Source: Ornithinimicrobium pekingense DSM 21552 (GTDB taxonomy: Bacteria; Actinomycetota; Actinomycetes; Actinomycetales; Dermatophilaceae). Taken from it: 64,000 nt of DNA. The translations under genes and the position numbers were made by a program. Location of the stretch: assembly GCF_000421185.1 (NCBI RefSeq), contig NZ_ATWJ01000007.1, positions 248,001-312,000 on the forward strand, given 5' to 3'. Shown piece by piece: positions 8,459 to 18,115 of this stretch. The notes under the pieces are model-generated. The model was given only the letters and a program-made list of their open reading frames with translations. It ran no database searches and was not told the DNA's origin. Each line of letters starts with the position of its first letter. Position 1 is the first letter of the stretch.

Positions 8459-9535
8459 GTGGAAGCCAGAGCGTGGGTCGTGCGTGCCGGTAGGCACGGC
8501 GAAGACGAAGGATCGAACCTGCAGGAGGGCCGGGCGACGATCGGCTGGCACGAAATCGGTGACCTCACCGAAATGCAGACCCGCGAACAGGTCCGTCGAA
8601 TAGTGGACGAGGTCTTCGCGGGCGATCACCCGAGCCGCCAGGCAATCTTTGCGGGGCAGTTGTGGGCCTTCCGCGACACGATCCGCGCGGGTGACCTGAT
8701 TCTGATGCCGCTAAAGTCCCAACCCGGCCAGATCGCTTTTGGGCGATGCACCGGCGAATACGCCTATGACCGGGAGGCCGACGCCCACCGGCGCCACTTC
8801 CGCCCGGTGCAGTGGCAACCGGACCTCGTGCCGCGCTCCGCGCTGGGTGGAGATCTGCTGGCAATGGTGAATGCGTCCATGACCGTGTTCAGCCCCTCCC
8901 GGAACGACGCCGCCAACCGCCTGCGCGCCGTCGCGGCCACGGGAGTCGACCCGGGACTGTCCGGCGGCTCAACGGCTGGTGCGGGTGCAGGCGGTGACGG
9001 GCTAGACGCGTCCGGCAACGCTGGTGACGCCCAGGTGACCGACCCTGCGCCGGCGCCAACGCTGGATGCCATCAAGGACCAGGTCCGCGCGTTTGTGATG
9101 ACGCGCTTCCGTGAGCACGAGCTCACCCGTCTAGTGGCGGCGATCCTCGAGGCGCTGGGATTCGTGTGTGACGTGTCCCCGGCCGGGCCTGACGGAGGCG
9201 TGGACATCCTCGCCGGGTCGGGACCCCTAGGCTTCGATGCTCCGACCATCGTCGTAGAGGTGAAGTCGGAACCGGGAGCGGTGGGGTCCGCAGTCCTGCG
9301 CACCCTCCACAGCGCGGTCACCCGCTACAACGCCCACCACGGTGTCCTGGTGGCTTGGGGAGGCGTGAGCAAACCCGCCATGGCCGAGTTCTCCCACCTG
9401 CGAACAACCATCCGAGTCTGGGATAGCGAGACACTGTTGGACAAACTGTTCCAGACCTACCCGCGCCTCCCGGAGCACATCCGGGCGCAACTCCCGCTCA
9501 AGCAGGCTTGGGTGCTGGACGACGAGAGTGCGTAG
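8459..9535 (+). CDS. Mrr-like restriction endonuclease
   Basis: About 358 residues from GTG 8459, chosen because GAGGAGG lies at 8447-8453, five bases upstream, and the product then begins MEARAWVVRAGRHGED, matching the N-terminus of Mrr-like restriction proteins. Residues 1-150 are an EVE/PUA-like beta region (TIGWHEIGDL; FRDTIRAGDLILMPL; IAFGRCTGEYAYD). A Gly/Ala-rich linker follows. The Mrr-type catalytic domain spans about residues 215-335: LVAAILEALGFVCDVSPAGPDGGVDILA, then TIVVEVKS (E-V-K). Mrr proteins cut modified DNA. This is the third modification-dependent nuclease candidate in 8 kb, with a different domain order from the other two. Confidence 0.8.
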   Translation: MEARAWVVRAGRHGEDEGSNLQEGRATIGWHEIGDLTEMQTREQVRRIVDEVFAGDHPSRQAIFAGQLWAFRDTIRAGDLILMPLKSQPGQIAFGRCTGEYAYDREADAHRRHFRPVQWQPDLVPRSALGGDLLAMVNASMTVFSPSRNDAANRLRAVAATGVDPGLSGGSTAGAGAGGDGLDASGNAGDAQVTDPAPAPTLDAIKDQVRAFVMTRFREHELTRLVAAILEALGFVCDVSPAGPDGGVDILAGSGPLGFDAPTIVVEVKSEPGAVGSAVLRTLHSAVTRYNAHHGVLVAWGGVSKPAMAEFSHLRTTIRVWDSETLLDKLFQTYPRLPEHIRAQLPLKQAWVLDDESA

Positions 9536-9818
9536 TGCCGGCCTGTCCTGGCTGGCGTCTGCAGAGGTCCCTAGTGCATCGCTCAGCATCTGTAGTGGTG
9601 GCCCCGGCAACAAACAAGAGGCGGATTCCCGAGGCGCACCTTGATCGTGCCGCCTCGTGGCGTGTGGAAGCCGGAACTGGGAGACTGAGGTGTCACCCTC
9701 CTTGTCGTTCCGGCCTCCCGGCACGGCGCCGCCCGCTGGTTTCAACCAGAGGCAAGTTACGACCGCGCTTCCCCGGGAGATTGTTGACTACCATGCCTGA
9801 CGCCGGCATGGTTGCCGG

Positions 9819-10820
9819 ATGGAAGCAGTAGCCACTGCCGCTCTTGCGGTGGCCCAGACGGATGTGAGTGCGGGACGCGGCGCGTACACAGCGGTGCTCG
9901 TCGCAGTCATTTCACTCTTGGGAACGTTACTAGTGGCCGTGATCACAACTGTTGGGGGTGCGCGCCTGCAGCGGCGCAATGCCGCACTCGAGGAGAGTAT
10001 CGCGGCACGGTCCAACGAAGCGGACGAGCGTATCAAGCACCTCGAGCACGAACATGACGTGGCCAGATTCGAACTCGAGGTATCGGAGCGCGCAAAGGCC
10101 GAAGAGGAGAGCCGAGATGCCGTGGCACGCCGCTATAGGGAACCTCTGTTGATGGCTGCCATCGAGTTGTACGGTCGCCTCCGTAACATCGTCGGCGACG
10201 ACTTCTTGGGAGCTTTTCTGGTGCGCGGACGACCTCACGAGAAGCGCTACGCCGAGAATCATACCTTGTACCAGGTGGCTCAGTACTTCTGTTGGGTCGA
10301 GATCGTCCGCCGGGAGGTGCAGTTCCTGGCCCCGGGAAACGAGGCTCAGCAACAGGAACTGGAGGCGCGCCTACAGACGGTCAGCGCAGCATTCAGTTCA
10401 GATGACTTGCGTCGCGTTATGTTGCACCGACTGAAGAATCTGCCCGGCGCATGCGAGGTGCTTATGGATCGGATGACCGCGGACGCGCGGCTCAGAGGAG
10501 AGCCGACCTTTCGACTCTTCCGAGGAGAGCAGCGAGCGCTCGGCGAAGTGCTAACTGTCCCGCTTGGTGCAGCGCAGTCCGCGGAATGGGGATGCATGGG
10601 GTACGCGCAGTTCATGGAAGCTCTCTCACGACCAGCGACCGCGGCTTGGTTCGACAGTTTGCGAGAAGACATCGCCGAGCTTTCGACAAACCTTCATGAT
10701 CGCGGCTCCCGACTCGTCGTGATCCAAGCGGCTCTTGTTGAACTGATCGATGCGCTCGATCCGCAAAACACTCGTTCACCACACAACGACCGGGAGGTGG
10801 TCGCCCTGCCGCAAAGATGA
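9819..10820 (+). CDS. Membrane-anchored coiled-coil hypothetical protein
   Basis: 333 residues. One transmembrane helix near residues 24-46 (YTAVLVAVISLLGTLLVAVI) is followed by a charged heptad-rich coiled coil (about 52-105: RRNAALEESIAARSNEADER, then HLEHEHDVARFELEV) and a globular, mostly helical domain. The layout (short N-terminus, single helix, coiled coil, cytosolic domain) resembles small defence-associated or signalling membrane proteins, but I know no family with this sequence. No ribosome site is evident before ATG 9819. It stands alone in its orientation block between restriction genes and an IS relic. Confidence 0.6.
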   Translation: MEAVATAALAVAQTDVSAGRGAYTAVLVAVISLLGTLLVAVITTVGGARLQRRNAALEESIAARSNEADERIKHLEHEHDVARFELEVSERAKAEEESRDAVARRYREPLLMAAIELYGRLRNIVGDDFLGAFLVRGRPHEKRYAENHTLYQVAQYFCWVEIVRREVQFLAPGNEAQQQELEARLQTVSAAFSSDDLRRVMLHRLKNLPGACEVLMDRMTADARLRGEPTFRLFRGEQRALGEVLTVPLGAAQSAEWGCMGYAQFMEALSRPATAAWFDSLREDIAELSTNLHDRGSRLVVIQAALVELIDALDPQNTRSPHNDREVVALPQR

Positions 10821-11239
10821 ATGCTCCCACCGGTTGCGCTGTGTCGTCGGGTAGGTCCTCAAGCGATGCAACAGGTCCCGACGCAGACACCGGGCCCAGC
10901 ACCAGCGACGACGCCGGGACGGCGCGCCAAATCCGACACGTGGCCGTTGACTCTGCGGCTCGCGCCCGCCATAAGCTGATTCGGCCATCCCCCTGGCCGG
11001 TGTCGGCTCCGGTCATTCTTCTGCTGCAGACTGCGCTGCACGGAAGCAACAAGGCTGGAGTGCGGACTACCACGACCCCCGCATTCGCCGACGCTCTCTT
11101 CATCCACGGGCACAGCCGGCGATGAACCTGCCAAACCACGAACTTCAAGTGGACTCTCTTAGCAGGTAGCCAGGACGCATCCCGCTGCGCGCCGCGGCAC
11201 GCTTGGTTCTCTCTCGGCTTTCAACGGCCAGATAGAAGT
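10821..11239 (+). other. Intergenic, no gene seen
   Basis: About 420 bases with scattered open frames on both strands, none with motif or ribosome site. It leads into a possible transposase-helper relic. Confidence 0.35.
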
Positions 11240-11400
11240 CCCGGTTTTGGTCAGGTGAAAGTGCTCACCCTCTGTGGGGTGATCACTGGGTGGCAGTTCA
11301 CCTCCTCGCCGTTCGCGGGCGCGTGCGGTACGACTGGCCGTTGGTGACGACGTGGTGGCGTGGTGCAGCAGCCGGTCGAGCATGGCCACCGCGGTGGTGT
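11240..11400 (-). pseudogene. Possible IstB (IS21-type helper ATPase) C-terminal relic
   Basis: On the minus strand one frame reads LPEHTTAVAMLDRLLHHA, close to the AxxLDRLLHH signature near the C-terminus of IstB proteins. The natural continuation, VVTNGQSYRTR, appears only in a neighbouring frame. I read this as a short frameshifted remnant of an IS21-type helper gene; the rest of the element is absent. Confidence 0.4.
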
Positions 11401-11510
11401 GCTCGGGCAGGAACCGTCCTCGATTTCCCTGTCGTGAGGTTCGGCATTCCTCCCCACGGGTGGGCTAGACCCAGCCCACGAAAGGGCGGTCTCGTACGCT
11501 CATAACGCCT

Positions 11511-12977
11511 CTAGGGGTTCTCCACCGGCAGACGGTCGAGGAAGTCGGCGTAGGACACGACGGGTATACCTAGGGCCGCCGCCTGCCTCACCTTGGCGGT
11601 GGCGCGCAGGGTATCGGGGGCTATGAGCAAAGAGATTGCGGAGCTGACCCCGCCGACCGGGTGCACGCCGGCCGCTCGTGCGAAAGCCTGCCACTCGGCA
11701 CGGCTGCGGCCGGGGCCAGCTCCGGTGAAGCAGACCTTGTCACCCGGGTTCAACACCGGTAGATCGCTCGGGGGTGCTGTCTCGGCCGCAAGCGTGTGTG
11801 CCTCCCAGTCCTCGATGAACGCACTGTCTAGTTTCACGTCCCGGGCTCGTTCCAGGTAGTCGTCAAGGTGAATACGAATTGGTGCGGTTTCCTGCCACAT
11901 CTCGGTCCATCCTGTGACCCGTTGCTCGACTGGAAAGCCCGTAGCCGGCCACGGCGCAACGGTGGCGAGGACCTGATCCTCCACCCACAGCGCAGCGCCT
12001 CGGTGAGGGACAGTGATGATCTGCTCCAGACGCCCGCCGAACTGCTCGAGTGTTACCAATCGGGCATCATTACCGCTGTTGGTGATCCCCACTTTGAAGA
12101 CCCCCCAGTGCGGGAACCGGAACAGGTAGACCCGGTGCTCGCTTCTCGGGTCGGCTGCTCCGTCACACTTGTAGCACGGAACGAGGCCCCGGTTCAGCTG
12201 CTTCATGGAGACGCGACGCGGCGTCTGGCACCGGCTGCATCGGGCGTCCTGGATCGTTTCGGCCCCTGAAAGGGGTTGCTCGATCGTCATCTGGTGCGAA
12301 CTGAAGCCCACCGCGACGTCCGAAGCGCACGGTCCGCGGTTCCGGGCGTTGCAGGAGGGGCACATGCACCACCTACCAGCAAGTTCCGAAGCCATTCGCC
12401 CAGGTAGTTCGACTGATTCCCATCCGCACAACCGGCATCGGACCACCACCGGAGACATCCCGTCGTTGTGCTCGACGCTGTCCCAGACAAGATCGTGGTG
12501 AAGGAGGTCCACTGTCGCCCGCGTCCGCTCCGTTGGCCACCACCATTGTCGCAAGACGGCCTGCAGGTCTTCGTGCGTGGCAATGAGTTCCTGCTCCTCC
12601 GGTGCAAGACCGGAGGGGCGTGACAGGACTTCTCCGAGAACGTAGGCAATCTGCGGTTTGTGGATCCTCCTGTTTTCCTCACCCCACCACGACCAGAAGC
12701 AGACCCGGCACACGGCGACCTCGGGGGAATGGATCTTCTCGACGACGTACTCCAACTTGTAGGGAACCTGGGCCCCACAAGTCAGACACCTTGTTCGCCG
12801 GCGCGCGTTGCGATCGCGGAACGGCTCTAGCGGCTCAAGACCAGCACTCTGGTAGATCTTGTCGATGCACGGCACGCAATATGCCTGCACGGTGCGCGTC
12901 GTGAACGCTGCGGCGTTCTGGCACCCATCCCCGGAGCAGACTTGAGCAACCATGCCATCAACCTCCACGTTCGCCAC
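11511..12977 (-). CDS. Zinc-ribbon / GIY-YIG-like nuclease / BRCT protein
   Basis: 488 residues. Residues 1-275 carry repeated cysteine pairs: C14/C19, C34/C37, C64/C67, C90/C93, C181/C184, a C204/C206/C209 cluster, C247/C250, C268/C271. These suggest four tandem zinc-binding ribbons. Residues 282-370 look like a GIY-YIG-type nuclease of the T5orf172 kind: HRVYLFRFPHWGVFKVGIT (Y and the KVG motif), R306, and E333 in VEDQVLA. Residues 412-484 form a BRCT domain (GDKVCFTGAGPGRSRAEWQ, then IPVVSYADFLDRL). BRCT usually binds DNA ends or phosphopeptides. I know no named protein with this domain set. It precedes Lsr2 and shares nuclease class with the ParC fusion downstream. Cytosolic, no signal peptide. 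Confidence 0.75.
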   Translation of the reverse strand: MANVEVDGMVAQVCSGDGCQNAAAFTTRTVQAYCVPCIDKIYQSAGLEPLEPFRDRNARRRTRCLTCGAQVPYKLEYVVEKIHSPEVAVCRVCFWSWWGEENRRIHKPQIAYVLGEVLSRPSGLAPEEQELIATHEDLQAVLRQWWWPTERTRATVDLLHHDLVWDSVEHNDGMSPVVVRCRLCGWESVELPGRMASELAGRWCMCPSCNARNRGPCASDVAVGFSSHQMTIEQPLSGAETIQDARCSRCQTPRRVSMKQLNRGLVPCYKCDGAADPRSEHRVYLFRFPHWGVFKVGITNSGNDARLVTLEQFGGRLEQIITVPHRGAALWVEDQVLATVAPWPATGFPVEQRVTGWTEMWQETAPIRIHLDDYLERARDVKLDSAFIEDWEAHTLAAETAPPSDLPVLNPGDKVCFTGAGPGRSRAEWQAFARAAGVHPVGGVSSAISLLIAPDTLRATAKVRQAAALGIPVVSYADFLDRLPVENP

Positions 12978-13129
12978 AGCTCGGCCCTGACCCTATCCGA
13001 ACCGGCCGGCGACGGATGCACACCCTGCTCTGTACCCCGAAGACCAAGGCGTGCAGGCCCAACAGCCCTGCATCCAATGGCAGGGAGGCTGCCGTTGGCA
13101 TGATGGTGCGACGTCAAAGGAGGCAAATG

Positions 13130-13630
13130 ATGAGCAAGAAGGACACCGTCCGTGGGTTCGCCGTGCTGCAGGAAGATCCTGGCGGACGCCTGGCGGCATG
13201 GCACGTAGGCTATGGACCCCGCATCGCGTCCAACGTCAACGCGATCGTTCTACCAAAGGGCAGCCCCAACATAGACAACTTGTGTCGGGATCAGTTCGTC
13301 CTCTCGGCCGACGGTCAGGCGCAGGGGCCGAGCGCGAAAGAGGTTTGCGAAAGTTTCATAGAAGGCTCACATCGCCTCGGAGAGTATAAGGACATCCCGC
13401 ACCCTCGGATCCCCAGCCCGCCACAATCGAACATCTCCTCACACGTCGCCCTCGCAGCGGCGAACGATCTGGTGGCCAGTTGGAACTACTGGATAAAAAC
13501 TGTCCGCCGAGTCACTTCAGCCAAGGACCCGCACCCTCTCCCAGTTATACCGACCGAGGTCTGTCGGATATTTCGTACCGACCCCGAGGCCATCAAGGTC
13601 GTCGGAGCCTGGAATTTTCCCAAGAATTGA
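13130..13630 (+). CDS. Hypothetical protein
   Basis: 166 residues from ATG 13130 (an ATG directly before it at 13127 is equally in frame); AAAGGAGG at 13117-13124 is a near-perfect ribosome site. The product starts MSKKDTVRGFAVLQED and contains no membrane segment or recognisable motif. A central part is rich in Pro and Ser (HPRIPSPPQSNISSHVALAA). It is divergent from the zinc-ribbon/GIY-YIG gene, about 150 bases start to start, and lies upstream of lsr2 on the same strand. Function unknown. Confidence 0.6.
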   Translation: MSKKDTVRGFAVLQEDPGGRLAAWHVGYGPRIASNVNAIVLPKGSPNIDNLCRDQFVLSADGQAQGPSAKEVCESFIEGSHRLGEYKDIPHPRIPSPPQSNISSHVALAAANDLVASWNYWIKTVRRVTSAKDPHPLPVIPTEVCRIFRTDPEAIKVVGAWNFPKN

Positions 13631-13885
13631 GCCCGATGTAGACACCCTCGTCCCGTTTCTCAAGCTTGATTCCTCGCGCGCCTTGTTGAGTGATCGCCAA
13701 CATCTCGGTCACGTCCCGCAGTGGAAGAGGGCGATGGCCTGTTTGTGCGTCTCAACTTCCTCCAACACTGCGCGTGGGTCCCGCCACACGCTCCAGCTAC
13801 ACGCGCCTCAGACTCGACTTGCGTCCGGCAGCCGCTCAGGGCGTAAGATGAAACGTCAATCCACCCCGTCCCCGTAGGAGCCATT

Positions 13886-14224
13886 GTGGCGCAGAAGGTG
13901 CAGACGATCCTTGTCTCGGATCTCACCGGCAAGGAGCTCGGCGAGGATGGCCAGACCCTCAAGTTTGGTTTCCTCGGCGCTGACTACGAGATTGACCTCT
14001 CGCAGCAGGAGGCGGACGAGTTCGCCAAGGTCATGCAGAAGTACACCGATGCCGCACGGCGTGTCGGTGGCCGTCGCCAGCCCGGTGGCAACCGTGGCAG
14101 TGCCCCGACTGATCGTGAGCAACTGCGGAAGATGCGTGAGTGGGCGAATAAGAACGGCTACAAGGTGTCGACCCGTGGCCGCATCCCTCAAGAGATTCGG
14201 GACGCGTATCACGCGGCTAGCTGA
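13886..14224 (+). CDS. lsr2: Lsr2 nucleoid-associated xenogeneic silencer
   Basis: 112 residues, normal Lsr2 length. The N-terminal dimerisation domain is clear (MAQKVQTILVSDLTGKEL; TLKFGFLGADYEIDLSQQEA), followed by a basic linker. The C-terminal AT-binding domain has REQLRKMREWANKNGYKVST with the RGR minor-groove hook (TRGRIP) and IRDAYHAA. GTG start with TAGGAG six bases upstream. Lsr2 coats AT-rich foreign DNA and represses it; a copy inside an accessory region may silence its own cargo or interfere with the host copy. Whether a chromosomal paralogue exists cannot be seen here. Confidence 0.93.
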   Translation: MAQKVQTILVSDLTGKELGEDGQTLKFGFLGADYEIDLSQQEADEFAKVMQKYTDAARRVGGRRQPGGNRGSAPTDREQLRKMREWANKNGYKVSTRGRIPQEIRDAYHAAS

Positions 14225-14457
14225 CTTCGAGGACTCCGAGCCCCCGATGGCACGTGACTGCCACGGGTTGGTTCTAAAAGTGACGGAGCCGAGGCACTCA
14301 ATCGATGTATCCAGCTCGCGTCGCTCGTCGGCGTTCCCTGTACTCGGGTGAAGCCCAAGCTATAGGCCCTGATGCCCCGACGCGTCTACAAGCGCGGGGG
14401 ACCGCACAATGCCTGTAGCCAACGTCGGGTATTAGCCAGGAAAGCCGGTTCGACTTC

Positions 14458-17400
14458 TTACTCGGTGGCGGTCCAGACAAGGGCGCGTGAGGGAGGGCTG
14501 CTCGGTGGACCATTGCGACCCGCCGTCACGTTGATCACTCTTGGGCCGCCTGCAACCTCACGACGACGTGCCCGTTCGATGTGGTCTGCCTCCGCCTGAT
14601 CTAGATCAACCACTGTCCATAACATCATCTGACGTATAGGCTTTACAGGAATGCACTCGATCTGAACCACATCATCTAGGGACGTTCCCCAACTGCGGCC
14701 CAGAGTCTTTTCATGGCGATAAGGACGTCGCCGAAAGTCGGAAGTTCGCCCGATGTATATCTCTGTCACCCCTGACGTATGCCGTAATATTCGATAAATC
14801 CCAGCCACGCGCGGTATCTTGGCCCAGTCGGCACGACCTCGGACAATCAACGGACGTCCAGCGCGCAGGGCACTTCTTGGCGCCAAGAGAATAGGGCTAC
14901 TCTGTCTAACCAACTGCTCCGGACCCGGTACCCAAATGGCAGCAGAGCGGTCCAGTCGCACGTTCTCTAGCGTGTCCTCCATAGTAAATGCTGCGAGGCG
15001 CAGATTTCTAGCGAGCGCAATTGTGATCTGCTTGTTGGGCATGTCCAGCGTGTATAAAGCACCCGCCTGGCCGAAGGCGCCGGATTCACCCAGAGGACCC
15101 CGACGCCCGAGTGTGACGTGATGAGGATGAGCGGCCAGGATGGCCGACCACATGTCCGCGACAGGATCTGAAGAGCGCGAAGCGGCTGCACCACCCCCCT
15201 CGAAGGCTGGGTTGCTGCGTTGTGGTGCACCCGTTCTCGCCGATTGTCGGCCGAAGACCTCCCGTGGAGTGGGGCCCGTGGATCGGACCATGGGATTGTC
15301 TTCCGCTGAGGTCACCTGGCTGGCGCCAGGCATGTCTCCGCGGTCGGCACCAGTATCTCGCAAGGGGATAGAGGTCGGCTGGAAACTAGGCGGAGAGACA
15401 AGGGCACCGGCCTGGGAGTGGGTTCCCTGGGTTGTCCCTAGCGCGGCTACACGAGTCTGGATGGCCACACCGGAGCCGTCGCGCTTGTCGTTCGTTTCCG
15501 GGAGGTCGACGGGCATCCCATCTGTGGAGGCGGCCCTCGGTGGTGCAGCTTCGGCCCACGCGAGCAGGAGGGCATTTTCGTCGCGCAGGAACCGGTGACA
15601 GCGGACGCCGCCGGTGGCTCGGCCCTTGGAGGGGTAGACCCACATGTCCGTCACCTTGACCGAGCCCGCCTCCACGCCGAGCTGGGCGCCGGCGGAGCCC
15701 GCCACAGTGACTACCACGTTCTGAGCGGCGGGGTCGACGGCGCTGAAGCCAACGACCCAGGCCCCGGGGGACAGCATGACGCCGGCCAATCCGCCCCCGG
15801 AGAGTTCCTGGAACCGCACGAGGGAAGCGGAGTAGTGCAGCAGCTGGGCGTCGGAGGTGATGAACACCAGCGACTCCTCGCCGGTGGCCAGCTCGACGGC
15901 ACCGACGACCCGGTCGCCCTCCTTGAGGCTGATGACCTCGAAGGCGTCCCGGTTGCCGGGGTAGTCGGGCTTAACCCGCTTGACGACGCCCTGCCAGGTC
16001 CCCAGCGCCAGCCCGGGCCCCCCGCCGTCCAACGACGCGAGCGCCAGGACGCTCTCCCCGGGAGGCAGGTCGACAAAGGCCGACAGCGGCGCACCGCCCG
16101 ACAGGGAGGGTGCCCCGGCGGTGGGCGGCATGCTGGGCAGCTCGACGACGGACAGCTTGACCACACGGCCGGCCGACGTCACCAGCCCCACCTGTCCCTG
16201 TGCGGTCGTCCGCACCCGGGAGGTGATGACGTCGTGCTTGGCCCGGCGGCCGCCCGTCTCGAGCGGCTCCGCACCGGTGGTGCGGGCCAGCAGGCCGGTC
16301 GAGGACAGCAGCACCCAGCACGGGTCGTCGGGCACCTCCAGCGCGGCGCCCTTGGCGCCCGGGGCGGCGGCGCCCCTGGCGCCCGGGGCGGCGGCGGACG
16401 TCATACCCGTGTTGCCGTCGGACTCGAGCAGCACCGTGCGGCGCGGGGTGCCGTGCTCCTTGGCCACCTTGGCGAGCTCGTCGCTGACCACCGTGAGCAG
16501 CAGCTGGGGGTCGTCGAGCATCGCCTGGAGCCGTGCGATCTCGCGGAGCAGCTCGTCGCGCTCGGACTCCAGCTCGATGCGGGAGAACTTCGTCAGCTGG
16601 CGCAGCTGCAGCTCGAGGATGTAGTCGGCCTGCAGCTGGGACAGGCCGAAGACCTGCATCAGCCGCTGGCGGGCCGTCGCGGTGTCGTCGGAGGAGCGGA
16701 TGAGCTGGATGACCTCGTCGATGTCGAGGATCGCCACGAGCAGCCCCTCGACCAGGTGCAGCCGGTCCTGGCGCTTGCGCAGCCGGTGCTCGGTGCGGCG
16801 GCGCACCACGGAGGTGCGGAAGTCGACGTAGACCTGCAGCAGCTCGCGCAGGCCCAGCGTGCGCGGCTGCCCGTCGACCAGCGCGACGTTGTTGATGCCG
16901 AAGGACTCCTCCATCGGCGTGAGCCGGTAGAGCTGCTCGAGCACGGCCTCGGGGTTGAAGCCGGTCTTGATCTCGATGACCAGGTGCAGGCCCTTGGTGC
17001 GGTCGGTCAGGTCGATGATGTCGGAGATGCCCTGCAGCTTCTTAGACTGCACGAGCTGCTTGACCTTCTCGATGACCTTCTCCGGGCCGACGAGGTAGGG
17101 CAGGTCGGTGACGACGATGCCCTTCTTGCGCGGGGTGACGTTCTCGATCCGCGCCGTCGCCCGGGTGCGGAAGGACCCGCGCCCGGTCTGGTAGGCCTCG
17201 CGGATGCCGTCGAGCCCGATGATTCGGCCGCCGAGCGGCAGGTCGGGGGCGGGGACGAAGCGCATCAGCGCCTCGAGGTCGGCCTCCGGGTGGGCGATGA
17301 GGTGGCGGGCGGCGCCGATGACCTCGACCAGGTTGTGCGGCGGCATGTTGGTCGCCATGCCGACCGCGATGCCGGAGGCGCCGTTGACCAGCAGGTTGGG

Positions 17401-17952
17401 GAAGGCGGCGGGCAGCACCTCGGGCTGGGTCAGCTGGTCGTCGTAGTTGGGGACGAAGTCGACGGTGTCCTCGTCCAGGCTGGCGGTCATCAGCAGCGCC
17501 GCGGGAGCCATCCGGGCCTCGGTGTAGCGGCTGGCGGCCGGGCCGTCGTCCAGGGAGCCGAAGTTGCCGTGCCCGTCGACCAGCGGCAGCCGCATCGTGA
17601 AGGGCTGCGCCATCCGGACCATCGCGTCGTAGATCGCCGTGTCGCCGTGCGGGTGGTACTTACCCATGACCTCGCCGACGACGCGGGAGCACTTCACGTG
17701 CCCCTTGTCCGGGCGCAGGCCGAGCTCGTGCATCGAGTAGAGGATGCGGCGCTGGACCGGCTTGAGGCCGTCGCGGGCGTCGGGCAGCGCGCGGGAGTAG
17801 ATGACCGAGTAGGCGTACTCGAGGAAGGCCCCCTCCATTTCGTCACATATATCTGACGCAATCCATCGGTCCTCCACACTGCCTTGTGCGTCGGCAGACG
17901 CCGCGGCAAGCTCGCGCAGCGGGAAGGCCGCGGGCACCCCATGCTCACTCAT
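14458..17952 (-). CDS. Topoisomerase IV/gyrase subunit A homologue with C-terminal GIY-YIG nuclease domain
   Basis: 1164 residues; ordinary ParC proteins are about 800-830. Residues 35-500 are the breakage-reunion core: [34 protein letters not shown], and SRYTEARM with catalytic Tyr143. Beta-pinwheel repeats continue to about residue 825, where normal ParC would end (KRDGSG). A roughly 225-residue linker follows, then a GIY-YIG domain: GIYRI at 1051, [12 protein letters not shown] at 1065-1076, H1080, E1121 and VINVTAGRN near 1140 hold the key Tyr, Arg, Glu and Asn. Codon use in the first ~35 codons and the last ~320 looks unlike the very GC-rich core, suggesting a mosaic gene. No parE partner is in the window. 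The topoisomerase assignment is firm; the role of the nuclease tail is unknown. Confidence 0.88.
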   Translation of the reverse strand: MSEHGVPAAFPLRELAAASADAQGSVEDRWIASDICDEMEGAFLEYAYSVIYSRALPDARDGLKPVQRRILYSMHELGLRPDKGHVKCSRVVGEVMGKYHPHGDTAIYDAMVRMAQPFTMRLPLVDGHGNFGSLDDGPAASRYTEARMAPAALLMTASLDEDTVDFVPNYDDQLTQPEVLPAAFPNLLVNGASGIAVGMATNMPPHNLVEVIGAARHLIAHPEADLEALMRFVPAPDLPLGGRIIGLDGIREAYQTGRGSFRTRATARIENVTPRKKGIVVTDLPYLVGPEKVIEKVKQLVQSKKLQGISDIIDLTDRTKGLHLVIEIKTGFNPEAVLEQLYRLTPMEESFGINNVALVDGQPRTLGLRELLQVYVDFRTSVVRRRTEHRLRKRQDRLHLVEGLLVAILDIDEVIQLIRSSDDTATARQRLMQVFGLSQLQADYILELQLRQLTKFSRIELESERDELLREIARLQAMLDDPQLLLTVVSDELAKVAKEHGTPRRTVLLESDGNTGMTSAAAPGARGAAAPGAKGAALEVPDDPCWVLLSSTGLLARTTGAEPLETGGRRAKHDVITSRVRTTAQGQVGLVTSAGRVVKLSVVELPSMPPTAGAPSLSGGAPLSAFVDLPPGESVLALASLDGGGPGLALGTWQGVVKRVKPDYPGNRDAFEVISLKEGDRVVGAVELATGEESLVFITSDAQLLHYSASLVRFQELSGGGLAGVMLSPGAWVVGFSAVDPAAQNVVVTVAGSAGAQLGVEAGSVKVTDMWVYPSKGRATGGVRCHRFLRDENALLLAWAEAAPPRAASTDGMPVDLPETNDKRDGSGVAIQTRVAALGTTQGTHSQAGALVSPPSFQPTSIPLRDTGADRGDMPGASQVTSAEDNPMVRSTGPTPREVFGRQSARTGAPQRSNPAFEGGGAAASRSSDPVADMWSAILAAHPHHVTLGRRGPLGESGAFGQAGALYTLDMPNKQITIALARNLRLAAFTMEDTLENVRLDRSAAIWVPGPEQLVRQSSPILLAPRSALRAGRPLIVRGRADWAKIPRVAGIYRILRHTSGVTEIYIGRTSDFRRRPYRHEKTLGRSWGTSLDDVVQIECIPVKPIRQMMLWTVVDLDQAEADHIERARRREVAGGPRVINVTAGRNGPPSSPPSRALVWTATE

Positions 17953-18115
17953 TGCTCGGAACCCTCCTTCGGTGCCCCCAGGGCAAGCATGCTCACATGG
18001 AGCGGGGAAGGGAGACTACCGCAGAATGGCGTCCTCGCCACCAGTTTGGTTGACTGCCAGGCGGCACTGCGACATCGGCCTGCAGAGGCAGTACTGGACG
18101 CTGAGCTGTGCCGCG

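Noticed and set aside
15595-17856. 753-residue open frame antisense to the parC-like gene
   Set aside because: Composition is Gly/Arg/Val/Asp-rich as expected from the complement of GC-rich codons; the sense strand has clear topoisomerase motifs.
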